Shown: piece by piece, positions 1 through 8,830 of the stretch
Layout: each line of letters starts with the position of its first letter
Position numbering within the stretch: position 1 is the first letter of the stretch
Assembly: GCF_007833215.1 (NCBI RefSeq)
Contig: NZ_CP042239.1
Location: 372,001 to 436,000 of the forward strand
Source: Sphingomonas suaedae
Lineage (GTDB): Bacteria > Pseudomonadota > Alphaproteobacteria > Sphingomonadales > Sphingomonadaceae
DNA: 64,000 bases
Reading direction: 5' to 3'
Translations under genes and position numbers: made by a program
Notes under the pieces: generated by a model
Databases searched by the model: none
Seen by the model: only the letters and a program-made list of their open reading frames with translations
Told to the model about the DNA's origin: nothing

Positions 1-1
1 G

Positions 2-877
2 ATGTTCCACTGGCCGCAGGTGCCGCTGACCTGGGAAACGCTACGCATCATTGCGCCCTTCTCGCTGGCGATGGCCGCCGTCGGATTGCTCGAATCCCTC
101 CTGACTGCGCAGATCGTCGACGACATGACCGAGACGCGCTCCGACAAGCGCCGGGAGACGCTGGGGCAGGGGATCGCCAATTTCTTCACCGGCATGATCG
201 GCGGCATGGGCGGTTGCGCGATGATCGGCCAGTCGGTGATCAACGTGAAGTCGGGCGGGCGCCGCCGCCTGTCGACCTTCGCCGCGGGCATCCTGCTGCT
301 GATCCTGATCGTCGTGCTCGGCCGGTGGGTGGCGCAGATCCCGATGCCGGCGCTGGTCGCGGTAATGATGTTCGTGTCGGTCAGCACCTTCCGCTGGCAG
401 TCCTTTGCCGACCTGCGCGTCCACCCCTGGCAGTCGAGCGTCGTGATGCTCGCAACCGTCGTCATCGTCGTTTGGACCCACGATCTGTCGATGGGCGTGC
501 TGGCAGGCGTGTTGCTGTCGGGCATCTTCTTTGCCGGCAAGGTGCGTCAGCTCGTCACCATCGAGACCGCGCTGAGCCCTGACGGGCGCAGCCGCAGCTA
601 CACGATCGGCGGACAGATTTTCTTCGCCTCGACGGATCGGATCATGGAATCGATCGCGTTTCGTGAAGAGGCGGTGGACTCGGTGACGATTGACCTGACC
701 AAGGCGCATTTCTGGGATATTTCGGCGACCGGCGTGCTCGACAAGATCGTCCTGCGGTTGCGCGGCGAGGGCAAGGCGGTCGAGGTGATCGGCCTCAACG
801 AAGCCAGCGCGACGCTGGTCGAGAAATATGGCGAGCATGACAAACCGTTCGTGTCGCTCGGCGTGGTGGGCCACTGA
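2..877 (+). CDS. SulP family inorganic anion transporter, C-terminal part (5' truncated by window)
   Basis: This is the distal part of a SulP/SLC26 anion permease, a family that moves sulfate, bicarbonate or related anions across the inner membrane. The visible 291 residues hold the last hydrophobic segments (roughly residues 15-35, 90-125 and 140-175). A cytoplasmic STAS domain follows from about residue 195 to the end, with the typical beta-strand then a DISATGVLDK-like helix start around 240. Family members are usually about 480-560 residues, so the N-terminal half should lie upstream of base 1. The Met codon at base 2 is probably internal. The substrate cannot be told from sequence. The next gene (leuC) follows after about 70 bp. 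Confidence 0.88.
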   Translation: MFHWPQVPLTWETLRIIAPFSLAMAAVGLLESLLTAQIVDDMTETRSDKRRETLGQGIANFFTGMIGGMGGCAMIGQSVINVKSGGRRRLSTFAAGILLLILIVVLGRWVAQIPMPALVAVMMFVSVSTFRWQSFADLRVHPWQSSVVMLATVVIVVWTHDLSMGVLAGVLLSGIFFAGKVRQLVTIETALSPDGRSRSYTIGGQIFFASTDRIMESIAFREEAVDSVTIDLTKAHFWDISATGVLDKIVLRLRGEGKAVEVIGLNEASATLVEKYGEHDKPFVSLGVVGH

Positions 878-948
878 AGCAGGACTTCGCCTCAGAAAAT
901 GTCGCCTGCGCTTGCCCCTGCGTAACAAAGGCGTAAGGGGACGGCATC

Positions 949-2397
949 ATGGCCAGCAAACTTCTTACGCTCTACGAAAAAATCTGGGCTTCGCACGTCG
1001 TTGAGCGGCGCCCGGACGGCACCTGCCTCATCTATATCGATCGCCACCTCGTCCATGAGGTGACCAGCCCGCAGGCGTTCGAGGCGCTGCGCATCAACGG
1101 CCGCGGGGTGCGGCGTCCCGACCTGACGCTCGCGGTGCCGGACCACAACCTCCCCACCACCGCACGGACCGATGCGGCGGGCCACCGCCTGCCGATCGCC
1201 GATCAGGAGAGTGCGCAGCAGCTTGCCGCGCTGGAGCGCAACGTCGCCGAATTCGGCATCGATTATTTCGGCGCGACCGCGCCGGAGCAGGGTATCGTCC
1301 ATGTCGTGGGGCCGGAACAGGGCTTCACCCTGCCTGGCACGACGCTGGTCTGCGGCGACAGCCACACTTCGGCGCACGGCGCGCTTGGCGCTCTCGCCTT
1401 TGGCATCGGGACGAGCGAGGTCGAGCATGTGCTGGCGACGCAGACGTTGCTGCTCACCCAGTCGAAGACGATGGAGATCCGCGTCGATGGCACGCTCGGC
1501 TATGGCGTGTCGGCCAAGGACGTCATCCTGGCGATCATCGGCCGGATCGGCGCATCGGGGGGCACCGGCTATGTCATCGAATATACCGGCGAGGTGATTC
1601 GTGGCCTGTCGGTCGAGGGGCGGCTGACGATCAGCAATATGTCGATCGAGGGCGGCGCGCGCGCCGGCCTGATCGCGCCCGACGAGACCACCTACGCCTA
1701 TCTGAAGGGCCGTCCGATGGCGCCGAAGGGGGCGGAGTGGGAGAAGGCGCTGGCCTGGTGGCGCTCGCTGCCGACCGATCCGGGTGCGCAGTACGATCGC
1801 GTGGTGACGTTGCAGGGCAGTCACATCGCCCCCTCGCTCACCTGGGGGACCAGCCCCGAGGATGTGGTGCCGATCACCGGCAGCGTGCCCGACCCCGACA
1901 GTTTCGAGGATCCGGCCAAGCGCGTCGCCGCACGCAAATCGCTCGACTATATGGGCCTCGCCCCCGGCACGCGGATGCAGGACATTGCGGTCGAGAATAT
2001 CTTCATCGGCAGCTGCACCAACAGCCGGATCGAGGATCTGCGCGCCGCCGCCGCCGTGGTAAACGGGCGCAAGGTTGCGGACGGCGTGCGTCAGGCGCTG
2101 ATCGTTCCCGGCTCCGGGCTGGTGAAGCGCCAGGCCGAGGCCGAGGGTCTGGATCGCATCTTCACGGCCGCCGGCTTCGAATGGCGTGAGCCGGGCTGCT
2201 CCATGTGTCTCGCGATGAACCCGGACAAAGTCCCGCCGGGCGAGAGATGTGCTTCCACTTCCAACAGAAATTTCGTAGGACGGCAGGGTCCGGGAGCGCG
2301 TACCCACCTCGTCTCGCCCGCAATGGCGGCGGCGGCGGCGGTGACTGGCAGGCTCACGGACGTTCGGGACCTGATGGGGGTCCAAACGGGGGGATGA
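949..2397 (+). CDS. leuC: 3-isopropylmalate dehydratase large subunit
   Basis: Large subunit of isopropylmalate isomerase, which converts 2- to 3-isopropylmalate in leucine biosynthesis in the cytoplasm, together with LeuD. The 482 residues are full length for the family. The three 4Fe-4S ligands are visible: Cys356 in a GSCTNSR motif, and Cys417 and Cys420 in a PGCSMC motif. The N-terminal YEKIW and VPDHN motifs are also typical. The ATG has an AAGGGGA ribosome binding site about 7 nt upstream. It is followed 3 bp later by a small gene and then by leuD, so all three are probably one transcript. Confidence 0.97.
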   Translation: MASKLLTLYEKIWASHVVERRPDGTCLIYIDRHLVHEVTSPQAFEALRINGRGVRRPDLTLAVPDHNLPTTARTDAAGHRLPIADQESAQQLAALERNVAEFGIDYFGATAPEQGIVHVVGPEQGFTLPGTTLVCGDSHTSAHGALGALAFGIGTSEVEHVLATQTLLLTQSKTMEIRVDGTLGYGVSAKDVILAIIGRIGASGGTGYVIEYTGEVIRGLSVEGRLTISNMSIEGGARAGLIAPDETTYAYLKGRPMAPKGAEWEKALAWWRSLPTDPGAQYDRVVTLQGSHIAPSLTWGTSPEDVVPITGSVPDPDSFEDPAKRVAARKSLDYMGLAPGTRMQDIAVENIFIGSCTNSRIEDLRAAAAVVNGRKVADGVRQALIVPGSGLVKRQAEAEGLDRIFTAAGFEWREPGCSMCLAMNPDKVPPGERCASTSNRNFVGRQGPGARTHLVSPAMAAAAAVTGRLTDVRDLMGVQTGG

Positions 2398-2400
2398 CCG

Positions 2401-2529
2401 GTGAAGCGCGTATTGGTGGCATTGATCGCAGGCACGATCCTGAGCGGCGCGGCGGCGGTCTATGCGACCGCGACCTTCTCGGTTGGCGAGGCGCAGGCGA
2501 GCGCTCAGGTCAGCCCGCCCGTGCGTTGA
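2401..2529 (+). CDS. small hydrophobic or exported peptide between leuC and leuD
   Basis: A 42-residue reading frame opens with GTG 3 bp after the leuC stop and ends about 110 bp before leuD. It starts with a Lys-Arg pair, continues as a hydrophobic stretch (residues about 4-26, rich in Val, Ala, Leu, Ile and Gly), and ends in a short polar Ala/Gln/Ser tail. This is the shape of a signal peptide or single membrane anchor. A short gene in this position would be translationally coupled to leuC. I recognise no family. A competing frame begins at the ATG at 2394, but it lacks the hydrophobic logic. Function unknown. Confidence 0.45.
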   Translation: MKRVLVALIAGTILSGAAAVYATATFSVGEAQASAQVSPPVR

Positions 2530-2637
2530 GCGCGCTGCTCGGCGAACCGTTACCAATCAAATGCGAGGGACGTGGCGGGCGGCGCGATGGCGCGGTCCGC
2601 AGCGTCGCGTTCGCTGTGCATCGCTGGAGTTGAGACG

Positions 2638-3267
2638 ATGAAACCGGTCCGCAAGGTTGAAGGGCGCGCCTATCCCTGGGGCGCGAAGAATATCGACACC
2701 GACATCATCATCCCCGCCCATTGGCTCAAGACGATCAGCCGCGAAGGGCTGGGGCGCGGGGCGTTCGAGACGGTGCGGGCCGAGCCCGGTAATATCTTCG
2801 ACGATCCTGCTTATGCCGGTTCTCCGATCCTGATCGCCGGGGAGAATTTCGGGTGCGGGTCGAGCCGCGAGCACGCCGCCTGGGCGCTCAAGGACATGGG
2901 CATCATTGCGGTGATTGCGCCCAGCTATTCGGATATTTTCGCGGGCAATGCGTTCAAGAACGGCATCGTCGCGGTGGTGCTGCCTCAGGAAGCGATCGAC
3001 CGGCTGATCGAAGTCGCGAGGACCGATCAGGTCACGATTGACCTGGAGACAATGACCGTCACCACCCCGTTTCAGGACCGGTTCGCCTTCGAGATGGACC
3101 CGTTCCGCCGCGATTGCCTGATGCAGGGGCTGGACGAGGTCGGGCTGACACTGGCAAGGGATACCGTGATTTCGAAATTCGAATCGATGGTCGCCAAAGA
3201 GCGGCCCTGGATCGGTAAGGAGAGCGGTGATGCGGGCCTTGTTGTCGAAGGAAGTGGGCGGACCTGA
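2638..3267 (+). CDS. leuD: 3-isopropylmalate dehydratase small subunit
   Basis: Small (swivel-domain) subunit that pairs with LeuC in leucine biosynthesis. It has the NIDTDIIIP motif near residue 18 and the [13 protein letters not shown] signature near residue 70. At 209 residues it is the usual size. The ATG at 2638 is preferred over an in-frame upstream extension because the family begins with a short leader before the G-R-A-Y-P-W segment. The 3' end overlaps the following oxidoreductase gene by 38 bp in a different frame, which suggests coupled translation and a C-terminal tail slightly longer than the conserved domain. Confidence 0.95.
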   Translation: MKPVRKVEGRAYPWGAKNIDTDIIIPAHWLKTISREGLGRGAFETVRAEPGNIFDDPAYAGSPILIAGENFGCGSSREHAAWALKDMGIIAVIAPSYSDIFAGNAFKNGIVAVVLPQEAIDRLIEVARTDQVTIDLETMTVTTPFQDRFAFEMDPFRRDCLMQGLDEVGLTLARDTVISKFESMVAKERPWIGKESGDAGLVVEGSGRT

Positions 3268-4231
3268 AACTCTAACGCTCGACGAACTTCCCGATCCGGT
3301 TGCCAAGCCCGGCGAGGTGGTGGTCGCGATCAAGGCCTGTGCGATCAACTATCCCGACGTGCTCATCATCGAGGATAAATATCAGTTCAAGCCGCCCCGC
3401 CCCTTCGCGCCAGGCGGCGAGATTGCGGGCGTGGTGGAATCGGTAGGTGAGGGGGTCGATGACCTCAAGCCCGGCGACCGCGTGCTCGGCTCGACCGGCT
3501 GGAATGGCCTTGCCGAAAAGGCCGCGGTCGAGCGCCGCCGCCTCTATCGCCTGCCCGAGGGGAAGAGTTTCGAGCAGGGCGCATCGTTGTTGATGACCTA
3601 TGGCACCAGCATCCATGCCTTGCTCGACCGCGGGCGTTTGAAGGCGGACGATACGCTGCTCGTGCTGGGCGCGGCGGGCGGGATCGGCCTGTCGGTGATC
3701 GAATTGGGCAAGGCGTTCGGCGCACGCGTCGTCGCGGCGGTGTCGAGCGAGGAGAAGGCGGCGGCTGCCAGGGCGGCGGGCGCCGACGAGACGCTCATCT
3801 ATGGCCGGGCGCCGTTCGACAAGGACGCGTCCAAGGCGCTGGCGGAGCAGTTCAAGGCGGCGGTCGGCCCGAACGGCGCGAACGTGATCTACGACCCCGT
3901 CGGTGGCGACTATGCCGAGCCGGCGCTGCGCTCGATCGCCTGGGAGGGCCGCTATCTCGTCGTTGGCTTCCCGGCGGGCATTCCCAAGCTGCCGCTTAAC
4001 CTGACCCTGCTCAAAAGCTGCGACGTGTGCGGAGTCTTCTGGGGTGCCTTCGCCGCGCGCGATCCCAAGGCGAACGCCGCGCATGTCGATCATCTCTTCC
4101 GCCTCTGGGAAGAGGGGGCGATCAGCCCGCATGTCAGCGAAGTGTTCGCATTCGAGGATGGCGGCAAGGCAATTGCCAAGCTCGGCGCACGCGGGGCGAT
4201 CGGCAAACTGGTGGTGAAGGTGGCGGACTGA
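3230..4231 (+). CDS. zinc-independent NADPH:quinone oxidoreductase (MDR family)
   Basis: Medium-chain reductase of the quinone oxidoreductase type: a GroES-like N-terminal half (about residues 1-120) and a Rossmann fold with a GAAGGIG dinucleotide motif near residue 150. The zinc ligands of alcohol dehydrogenases are not evident, as in NADPH:quinone or acrylyl-type reductases. At 333 residues it is full length. I prefer the ATG at 3230 over the GTG just before it, because a GGAGAG ribosome binding site sits about 8 nt upstream. It overlaps leuD, so it is probably a passenger of the leu transcript. The exact substrate is unknown. Confidence 0.88.
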   Translation: MRALLSKEVGGPETLTLDELPDPVAKPGEVVVAIKACAINYPDVLIIEDKYQFKPPRPFAPGGEIAGVVESVGEGVDDLKPGDRVLGSTGWNGLAEKAAVERRRLYRLPEGKSFEQGASLLMTYGTSIHALLDRGRLKADDTLLVLGAAGGIGLSVIELGKAFGARVVAAVSSEEKAAAARAAGADETLIYGRAPFDKDASKALAEQFKAAVGPNGANVIYDPVGGDYAEPALRSIAWEGRYLVVGFPAGIPKLPLNLTLLKSCDVCGVFWGAFAARDPKANAAHVDHLFRLWEEGAISPHVSEVFAFEDGGKAIAKLGARGAIGKLVVKVAD

Positions 4232-4243
4232 TTGCCGCGCCGC

Positions 4244-5275
4244 TCAGGGCAGGGCTGAACGCTTCACCGGATATTCGTTGGCGATCGTCTCGGCCGCGCG
4301 ACGGCGAACCTTGTCGGGTGCAGCGATCAGGCCGCGCTCGGTGAGTGGTCCGCCGGGGGCCCACATCGTCACATAGAGTTTCAGGAAATCCTCCAACTCG
4401 GGCATCGCCGCCAAATGCCGTTTCTTGACATAGAGATACAGGCTCCGCACCCCCGGATATTTGCCGTTGGCGATATCCTGATAGGTCGGCGTCACCCCGT
4501 CGATCGGGACGCCGTGCAATCGCGTGCGGTTCTTTTCGAGATAGGAAAAGCCGACCACGCCCACCGCGTTGCGGTTTGCGTACAGCCCCTCGACGATCAG
4601 GTCGTCGTCCTCGCCCTTTTCGATATAGGGGCCATCCTTGCGGATCGCGCGACAGGCGGCCTCGAACAGCGCCGGATCGGGGTTCGTCCTGAGTTCTTTG
4701 GCGGCCGGGTTTGCGGCGATGCATCCCGGTTCCAGGATCAGTTCGACAAAGGCGTCGCGCGTGCCGCTCGTCGATGGCGGCCCCAATAGGGTGATCGGCG
4801 TAGCGGGTAGCGCGGGGTTGACGTCGCTCCACATCTTCGCGGTGTTGGGCTTCCCCATCGGGTTCGCGGCGAGCGCCAGATAGATGTCCTTGCGGGTCAG
4901 CGTCAGCTTTGGCCCGTCATTGGATTCGGCAAGGGCGATGCCGTCGAGCCCGATCGGCACCTCGATGATTTCCTTCACCCCGTTCGTCTGGCACGTATCG
5001 AACTCGGTGGCCCGCATCCGCCGCGATGCGTTGACGATGTCGGGATATTTGGCGCCCACGCCCTCGCAAAAGCGGATCATGCCGCCGCCGGTGCCGGTCG
5101 ATTCGATCACCGGTGTCCGGCGCCCGTCATCCTCCGCGACAAATGCCGTCGCAACGGCCTTGGTAAAGGGTAGCACCGTCGACGAGCCGACGACATGAAT
5201 CGCGCGGAACGACGTTCCGTCGCACGATGCGAGCGCCAGTGCCGCGAATGCCAACAGACCAAACCGCCCCAGCAT
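4244..5275 (-). CDS. pstS: phosphate-binding lipoprotein, PstS-like
   Basis: Periplasmic substrate-binding protein of the phosphate ABC transporter family. The N-terminus is a lipoprotein signal with the lipobox LASC (Cys18). It is followed by the GSSTVLPF motif that contacts phosphate and by ESTGTGGG, both hallmarks of PstS-type proteins. At 343 residues it is full length. No pstC, pstA, pstB or phoU lies beside it; the upstream gene on this strand is a different kind of ABC exporter. It may feed a transporter encoded elsewhere or act as a surface-anchored phosphate binder. No Pho box was recognised. Confidence 0.85.
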   Translation of the reverse strand: MLGRFGLLAFAALALASCDGTSFRAIHVVGSSTVLPFTKAVATAFVAEDDGRRTPVIESTGTGGGMIRFCEGVGAKYPDIVNASRRMRATEFDTCQTNGVKEIIEVPIGLDGIALAESNDGPKLTLTRKDIYLALAANPMGKPNTAKMWSDVNPALPATPITLLGPPSTSGTRDAFVELILEPGCIAANPAAKELRTNPDPALFEAACRAIRKDGPYIEKGEDDDLIVEGLYANRNAVGVVGFSYLEKNRTRLHGVPIDGVTPTYQDIANGKYPGVRSLYLYVKKRHLAAMPELEDFLKLYVTMWAPGGPLTERGLIAAPDKVRRRAAETIANEYPVKRSALP

Positions 5276-5400
5276 CGCCGATCCTCCCTATCCCAAAGCG
5301 CACAGGGGGAGCGCAACTCAGATGCGTCCACCGCCCGCCTTGTCGGGCAACAGCGTTACTCGCGTGTGACATGGCCAGGGGCCGGCTAAGCCGAGTTGTG

Positions 5401-5429
5401 GCCCGTCGGCGGCGCGAATGCCGCCGGGC
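5401..5429. terminator. GC-rich hairpin between permease and pstS
   Basis: An imperfect inverted repeat (GCCCG with GGCGG pairing to CCGCC with CGGGC, 8-nt loop) lies 20 bp downstream of the ABC permease stop on the minus strand. It has no clear T tract, so termination is only suggested by position. Confidence 0.35.
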
Positions 5430-5449
5430 GCATCGTTCGTTCGCCCGGC

Positions 5450-6181
5450 CTAGCTTCCCGCCCCGACCATGTCACGGCGACCGAGATGCACGAGCATCGC
5501 CCCCAGCGCCAATAGTCCGCCCAAGCCGCCCAGCGTCAGCGCGAGCGCCGACTTGGCCGGATCGGCGGCGAGGATGTTGGTCGCCATGAGCCAAGGGAAA
5601 TACACGCCCTGCCGCGCACTCACCGCTACAATTGCGGCGAAGGTGCCGGCGATGCCGAAGACGAGCGGGGGTACGAAGCTGCGGAAGCGCAGCGCCACCC
5701 ATAGCTGAAGGATCGCCACGAGGGTCGAGGCCAGCGCCATACGCACGAGTACAGACGCCGTGCCGACGGGGTCGGGCGTGCCCTTGAACGTGCCGGGCGT
5801 GATCGCGTCGACCGCGAGGCCCGACAGATGGAGCAGTACGAACAGCCACAGGGTCATGCCCCACAACAGCGTCAGCATCACCACGGCCTTGGCGAGAAAC
5901 AGGTGAAGCCGTGCGCCGGGCAGCGCGAGCAGATGGTCCCAGGCGCGCGCGCCATGCTCCATCTGCGCGAGCAGCACGCTGAGCGCAGTGAGCGCCATCG
6001 GCAGCATCGCAAAGGCCCAGAAGGCCGAATTGCCGAGCGCGAACCCACGCCAGTCGCCGCCGCGATCAAGCGCGATCAGCGCACCGAGGACGGCGATACA
6101 AGCCGGCGCTGCGGCGCATAGCAGCAGGGCCAGCGAGCGGCGCAGTTTGAGGAACTCGACGGCAAGGAAGCGGGGGAACAT
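5450..6181 (-). CDS. ABC-2 type transporter permease
   Basis: Integral membrane subunit of a two-gene ABC exporter; the ATPase gene ends 12 bp upstream. The 243 residues contain about six hydrophobic segments (roughly 17-37, 52-75, 95-122, 145-165, 173-195 and 212-234). The opening FLAVEFLKLRRS-type amphipathic stretch is characteristic of ABC-2 permeases related to lantibiotic-immunity and multidrug exporters. The substrate is unknown. The location divergent from a YozG-like regulator pair suggests that expression is controlled from the shared intergenic dyads. Confidence 0.8.
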   Translation of the reverse strand: MFPRFLAVEFLKLRRSLALLLCAAAPACIAVLGALIALDRGGDWRGFALGNSAFWAFAMLPMALTALSVLLAQMEHGARAWDHLLALPGARLHLFLAKAVVMLTLLWGMTLWLFVLLHLSGLAVDAITPGTFKGTPDPVGTASVLVRMALASTLVAILQLWVALRFRSFVPPLVFGIAGTFAAIVAVSARQGVYFPWLMATNILAADPAKSALALTLGGLGGLLALGAMLVHLGRRDMVGAGS

Positions 6182-6193
6182 GGCAATTTCTCC

Positions 6194-7087
6194 TCAGGCG
6201 GCCTTGGCGCGCAGGTCATGATAGACCTGTTCGAGCGGGCGCCGATGGCGGGCGAGATGGGTCAGGCGGGCGCCCCGCTGATGGAGCAGGGCGGCGATAT
6301 CTGCGGGATCGGCGGCATCGACCACCAGAGCGCCGGGGAGGTCCGCGTGCGGGCACACCCCGAACCCGGCCTCGCCAAGGATCAGCGCGGCGCGGGCGCG
6401 ATCCTCGGTCGCCACTTCGACGCCGCCCTGGCTGCCGAGCAATTCGGCGAGCGGCGCCTCGGCCAACAGTCGTCCGGCATGAAGCAGCCCGACATGCGTA
6501 GCGATCGCCTCGATCTCGCCGAGCAGATGGCTGGAGATGAGCAGGGTGACGTCGCCGCCTTCGGGCAGGCACTGGAGCAGCACGCGCATGTCGCGGATGC
6601 CGTCCGGGTCGAGGCCGTTGGTCGGTTCGTCGAGGATCAGCAGCTTCGGGCTGCCGAGCAGCGCCCGTGCGATGCCGAGCCGTTGACGCATTCCGAGTGA
6701 GAATCCGCCCGTGCGGCGCTTCGCCACATCGCGCAGATCGACCAGTTCGAGTACCCGGTCGACTTCGCGTCGCGGCAAATCAAGAATGCGACGGGTGAGG
6801 TCGAGATTCTCGGCGCCGGTCAGGTGATCGTAGAGCGCGGGCGATTCCACCAGCGCGCCGATTCGCCGCGCCTTCCCGTGGCGCATGGCTTCGCCGAACA
6901 CGCGGATTTCGCCGACATGCGCACGCAGCACGCCAAGCACCATGCGGATCGTGGTCGTCTTGCCAGTGCCGTTGGCGCCCAGAAAGCCGTAGATCGCCCG
7001 ACGTGGCACGCGCATCGACAGATTGTCGATGACGGCGCGGCCGCCGAGCCGCCGACCCAGGCCTTTGATTTCCAGTGCTGCTTGCAT
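6194..7087 (-). CDS. ABC transporter ATP-binding protein
   Basis: Nucleotide-binding subunit for the adjacent permease. Walker A is GANGTGKTT (about residue 38), the signature is FSLGMRQR (about 133), and Walker B is LLILDEPTNGLDP (about 152). After the ATPase core, a C-terminal extension of about 80 residues resembles the regulatory tail seen in BcrA/CcmA-like exporters. At 297 residues it is full length. The start codon at 7087 has an AGGAG-type site just upstream. The start region lies 15 bp from an AT-rich dyad that could bind the divergently encoded regulator. Confidence 0.9.
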   Translation of the reverse strand: MQAALEIKGLGRRLGGRAVIDNLSMRVPRRAIYGFLGANGTGKTTTIRMVLGVLRAHVGEIRVFGEAMRHGKARRIGALVESPALYDHLTGAENLDLTRRILDLPRREVDRVLELVDLRDVAKRRTGGFSLGMRQRLGIARALLGSPKLLILDEPTNGLDPDGIRDMRVLLQCLPEGGDVTLLISSHLLGEIEAIATHVGLLHAGRLLAEAPLAELLGSQGGVEVATEDRARAALILGEAGFGVCPHADLPGALVVDAADPADIAALLHQRGARLTHLARHRRPLEQVYHDLRAKAA

Positions 7088-7102
7088 CAGAAGGGCTCCT
7101 TG

Positions 7103-7153
7103 ATTTATGTCTAACTTAAATCGATGCGCCGAAAATTTAAGTCAAGGTTAAAT
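7103..7153. promoter_or_regulatory. two AT-rich dyads between the ABC exporter and DUF2975/HTH genes
   Basis: Two similar palindromic sites occupy the 68-bp divergent intergenic region. Site 1 is 7103-7121 (arms ATTTA and TAAAT) and site 2 is 7135-7153 (arms ATTTAA and TTAAAT). When site 1 is read on the minus strand, both start with ATTTAAGT. Their centres are 32 bp apart, about three helical turns. They are strikingly AT-rich in a GC-rich genome. The most economical reading is an operator pair for the HTH protein at 7632; this is inference. Confidence 0.55.
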
Positions 7154-7155
7154 TT

Positions 7156-7632
7156 ATGTCTCCGAACATGACCCTCGAAACGCTGCGCGCACGGGCGCGC
7201 CTGCTGATGTGGCTGGTGACATTGCCCTTCGCGATGCTGGCGCTCGCAGTGGCGGTGCTGGCGGTCGCCTTGCTCTGGAACGGGCTGGGCCGGAGCACGG
7301 GGATGATGATTATCTTCTACGTTCCGATGTTCATCTACATCTGGGCGATCTGGATGGTGCGGCAGGCGCTCAAGGCGATCGCGGGCGGCGCCTTGTTCGG
7401 GCAGGTCGTGCCGCGGCTGTTGTTCCGGGTCGGGTCGGCCTTGTTCGTCGGCGCGCTGTTCAACGTGTTTGGCGTGCCGTTGCTGACGCGGTTGCTCTAC
7501 GAGCGTGGTGCGTATCTGGCATTTGACGGCGCTGCGATCACGCTCGGGGTCGTGGGGGCCACGCTGGTCTTGCTGTCGCAATTGCTGGCGCAGGCCGCGT
7601 CGATGCGTGACGAACTGAACGAGTTCTTCTGA
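7156..7632 (+). CDS. DUF2975 membrane protein
   Basis: A 158-residue protein with four predicted membrane segments (about 15-40, 50-68, 90-110 and 120-145), matching the DUF2975 layout. This family is almost always encoded directly before a YozG-like HTH regulator, as here, where the stop and the next start overlap by one base. Its biochemical role is not established; a membrane partner that modulates the regulator is plausible. The ATG at 7156 has an AAGG site at 7144-7147, inside dyad site 2, so a bound repressor would also cover the ribosome binding site region. Confidence 0.75.
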   Translation: MSPNMTLETLRARARLLMWLVTLPFAMLALAVAVLAVALLWNGLGRSTGMMIIFYVPMFIYIWAIWMVRQALKAIAGGALFGQVVPRLLFRVGSALFVGALFNVFGVPLLTRLLYERGAYLAFDGAAITLGVVGATLVLLSQLLAQAASMRDELNEFF

Positions 7633-7877
7633 TGCCGGTGAAAGTCACCCTCGACGCCGCACTGAGTGCGCGCGGCATCACCGGCAAGGAACTCGCCCGC
7701 CGCATCGGAGTGAGCGAGACGCAGCTTTCGCTCTTCCGTTCCGGGAAAGTGCGCGGGGTGCGGTTCTCGACGCTCGCGCGGATGTGCGCGGCGCTGGACT
7801 GTGCGCCGGGGGAGTTGCTCGATTATCTCTACGACCCGTCCGACCTGGAGGCACCGGACGAGGCAGAGGAGGGGTAA
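7632..7877 (+). CDS. YozG-like HTH (XRE/Cro) transcriptional regulator
   Basis: An 81-residue single-domain Cro/C1-type regulator. The helix-turn-helix spans about residues 15-45 (KELARRIGVSETQLS recognition region), followed by the L-A-R-M-C-A-A-L-x-C-x-P-G-E-L-L segment typical of the YozG group. The ATG overlaps the DUF2975 stop (TGATG), so the two are translationally coupled. It likely represses its own operon and possibly the divergent ABC exporter through the dyads at 7103-7153. Confidence 0.82.
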   Translation: MPVKVTLDAALSARGITGKELARRIGVSETQLSLFRSGKVRGVRFSTLARMCAALDCAPGELLDYLYDPSDLEAPDEAEEG

Positions 7878-7909
7878 CAGCCGCGCGCGCCGGCGGCCCC
7901 GGCAAGAGA

Positions 7910-8761
7910 TCAGCCCTTGGGCGCCTGCCGCCGCGCCATGAAGGCCAGCCGCTCGAACAGCATCACATCCTGTTCGTTCTTGAGCAGCGCGCCGTGGAGC
8001 GGGGGGATTGCCTTGCTGGGGTCGCGCGATTGCAGCACGTCGAGCGGCATGTCCTCGTGCAGCAGCAGTTTCAGCCAGTCGAGCAGCTCGCTGGTGCTCG
8101 GCTTTTTCTTCAGGCCAGGCACCTCGCGGATGTCGTAGAAGATATCCATCGCCTTGCTCACCAGCATCTTCTGGATGCCGGGGAAATGGACGTCGATGAT
8201 CGCCTGCATGGTGCCGCGATCGGGGAATTTGATATAGTGGAAGAAACAGCGGCGCAGGAATGCGTCGGGCAATTCCTTTTCGTTGTTCGAGGTGATGACA
8301 ACGATCGGGCGTTCGGCGGCGCGGACCGTCTCGCCGGTCTCGTAGACGTGGAATTCCATGCGATCGAGCTCGTGGAGCAGGTCGTTGGGGAATTCGATGT
8401 CGGCCTTGTCGATCTCGTCGATCAGCAGCACGGGGAGCTGGGGCGAAGTGAAGGCCTCCCACAGCTTGCCCTTGCGGATATAGTTTGAAATCTCATGCAC
8501 GCGCGGATCGCCGAGCTGGCCGTCGCGCAGTCGGGCGACCGCGTCATATTCATACAGGCCCTGATGCGCCTTGGTCGTCGATTTGACGTTCCATTCGATC
8601 AGCGGCGCGCCGACCGCCTTCGCGATTTCATAGGCAAGGACGGTCTTGCCCGTTCCCGGCTCGCCCTTGACCAGCAGCGGGCGGCGCAGCGTCACGGCGG
8701 CGTTGACCGCGACCTTCAGATCGTCGGTTGCGACATAATCCTGCGTGCCTTCGAAGCGCAT
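7910..8761 (-). CDS. MoxR-family AAA+ ATPase
   Basis: AAA+ ATPase of the MoxR/CoxD type, usually a chaperone that helps assemble metal-containing or membrane complexes. Walker A is GEPGTGKT (about residue 33) and Walker B is LLIDEIDK (about 114); the SNNEKELPDAFLRRC sensor and arginine-finger region follows. At 283 residues it is the usual size. MoxR genes are commonly followed by a VWA-domain partner, but the gene downstream on this strand is on the other side of convergent transcription, so no partner is present here. Confidence 0.88.
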   Translation of the reverse strand: MRFEGTQDYVATDDLKVAVNAAVTLRRPLLVKGEPGTGKTVLAYEIAKAVGAPLIEWNVKSTTKAHQGLYEYDAVARLRDGQLGDPRVHEISNYIRKGKLWEAFTSPQLPVLLIDEIDKADIEFPNDLLHELDRMEFHVYETGETVRAAERPIVVITSNNEKELPDAFLRRCFFHYIKFPDRGTMQAIIDVHFPGIQKMLVSKAMDIFYDIREVPGLKKKPSTSELLDWLKLLLHEDMPLDVLQSRDPSKAIPPLHGALLKNEQDVMLFERLAFMARRQAPKG

Positions 8762-8830
8762 TCCCGTCCCCGTGAAATTGGAAGATCGGGTATGGCCTAG
8801 CGGGGGAAGGGGGCGTGGCGCAAGCGGGAG

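Noticed and set aside
892..2556. Long antisense open frames (for example 892-2556, 11156-12814, 13351-14979 and 15885-17834, minus strand)
   Set aside because: They mirror well-supported genes, are extremely Arg/His/Ala/Gln-rich and carry no family motif. Such frames are expected opposite high-GC coding DNA.
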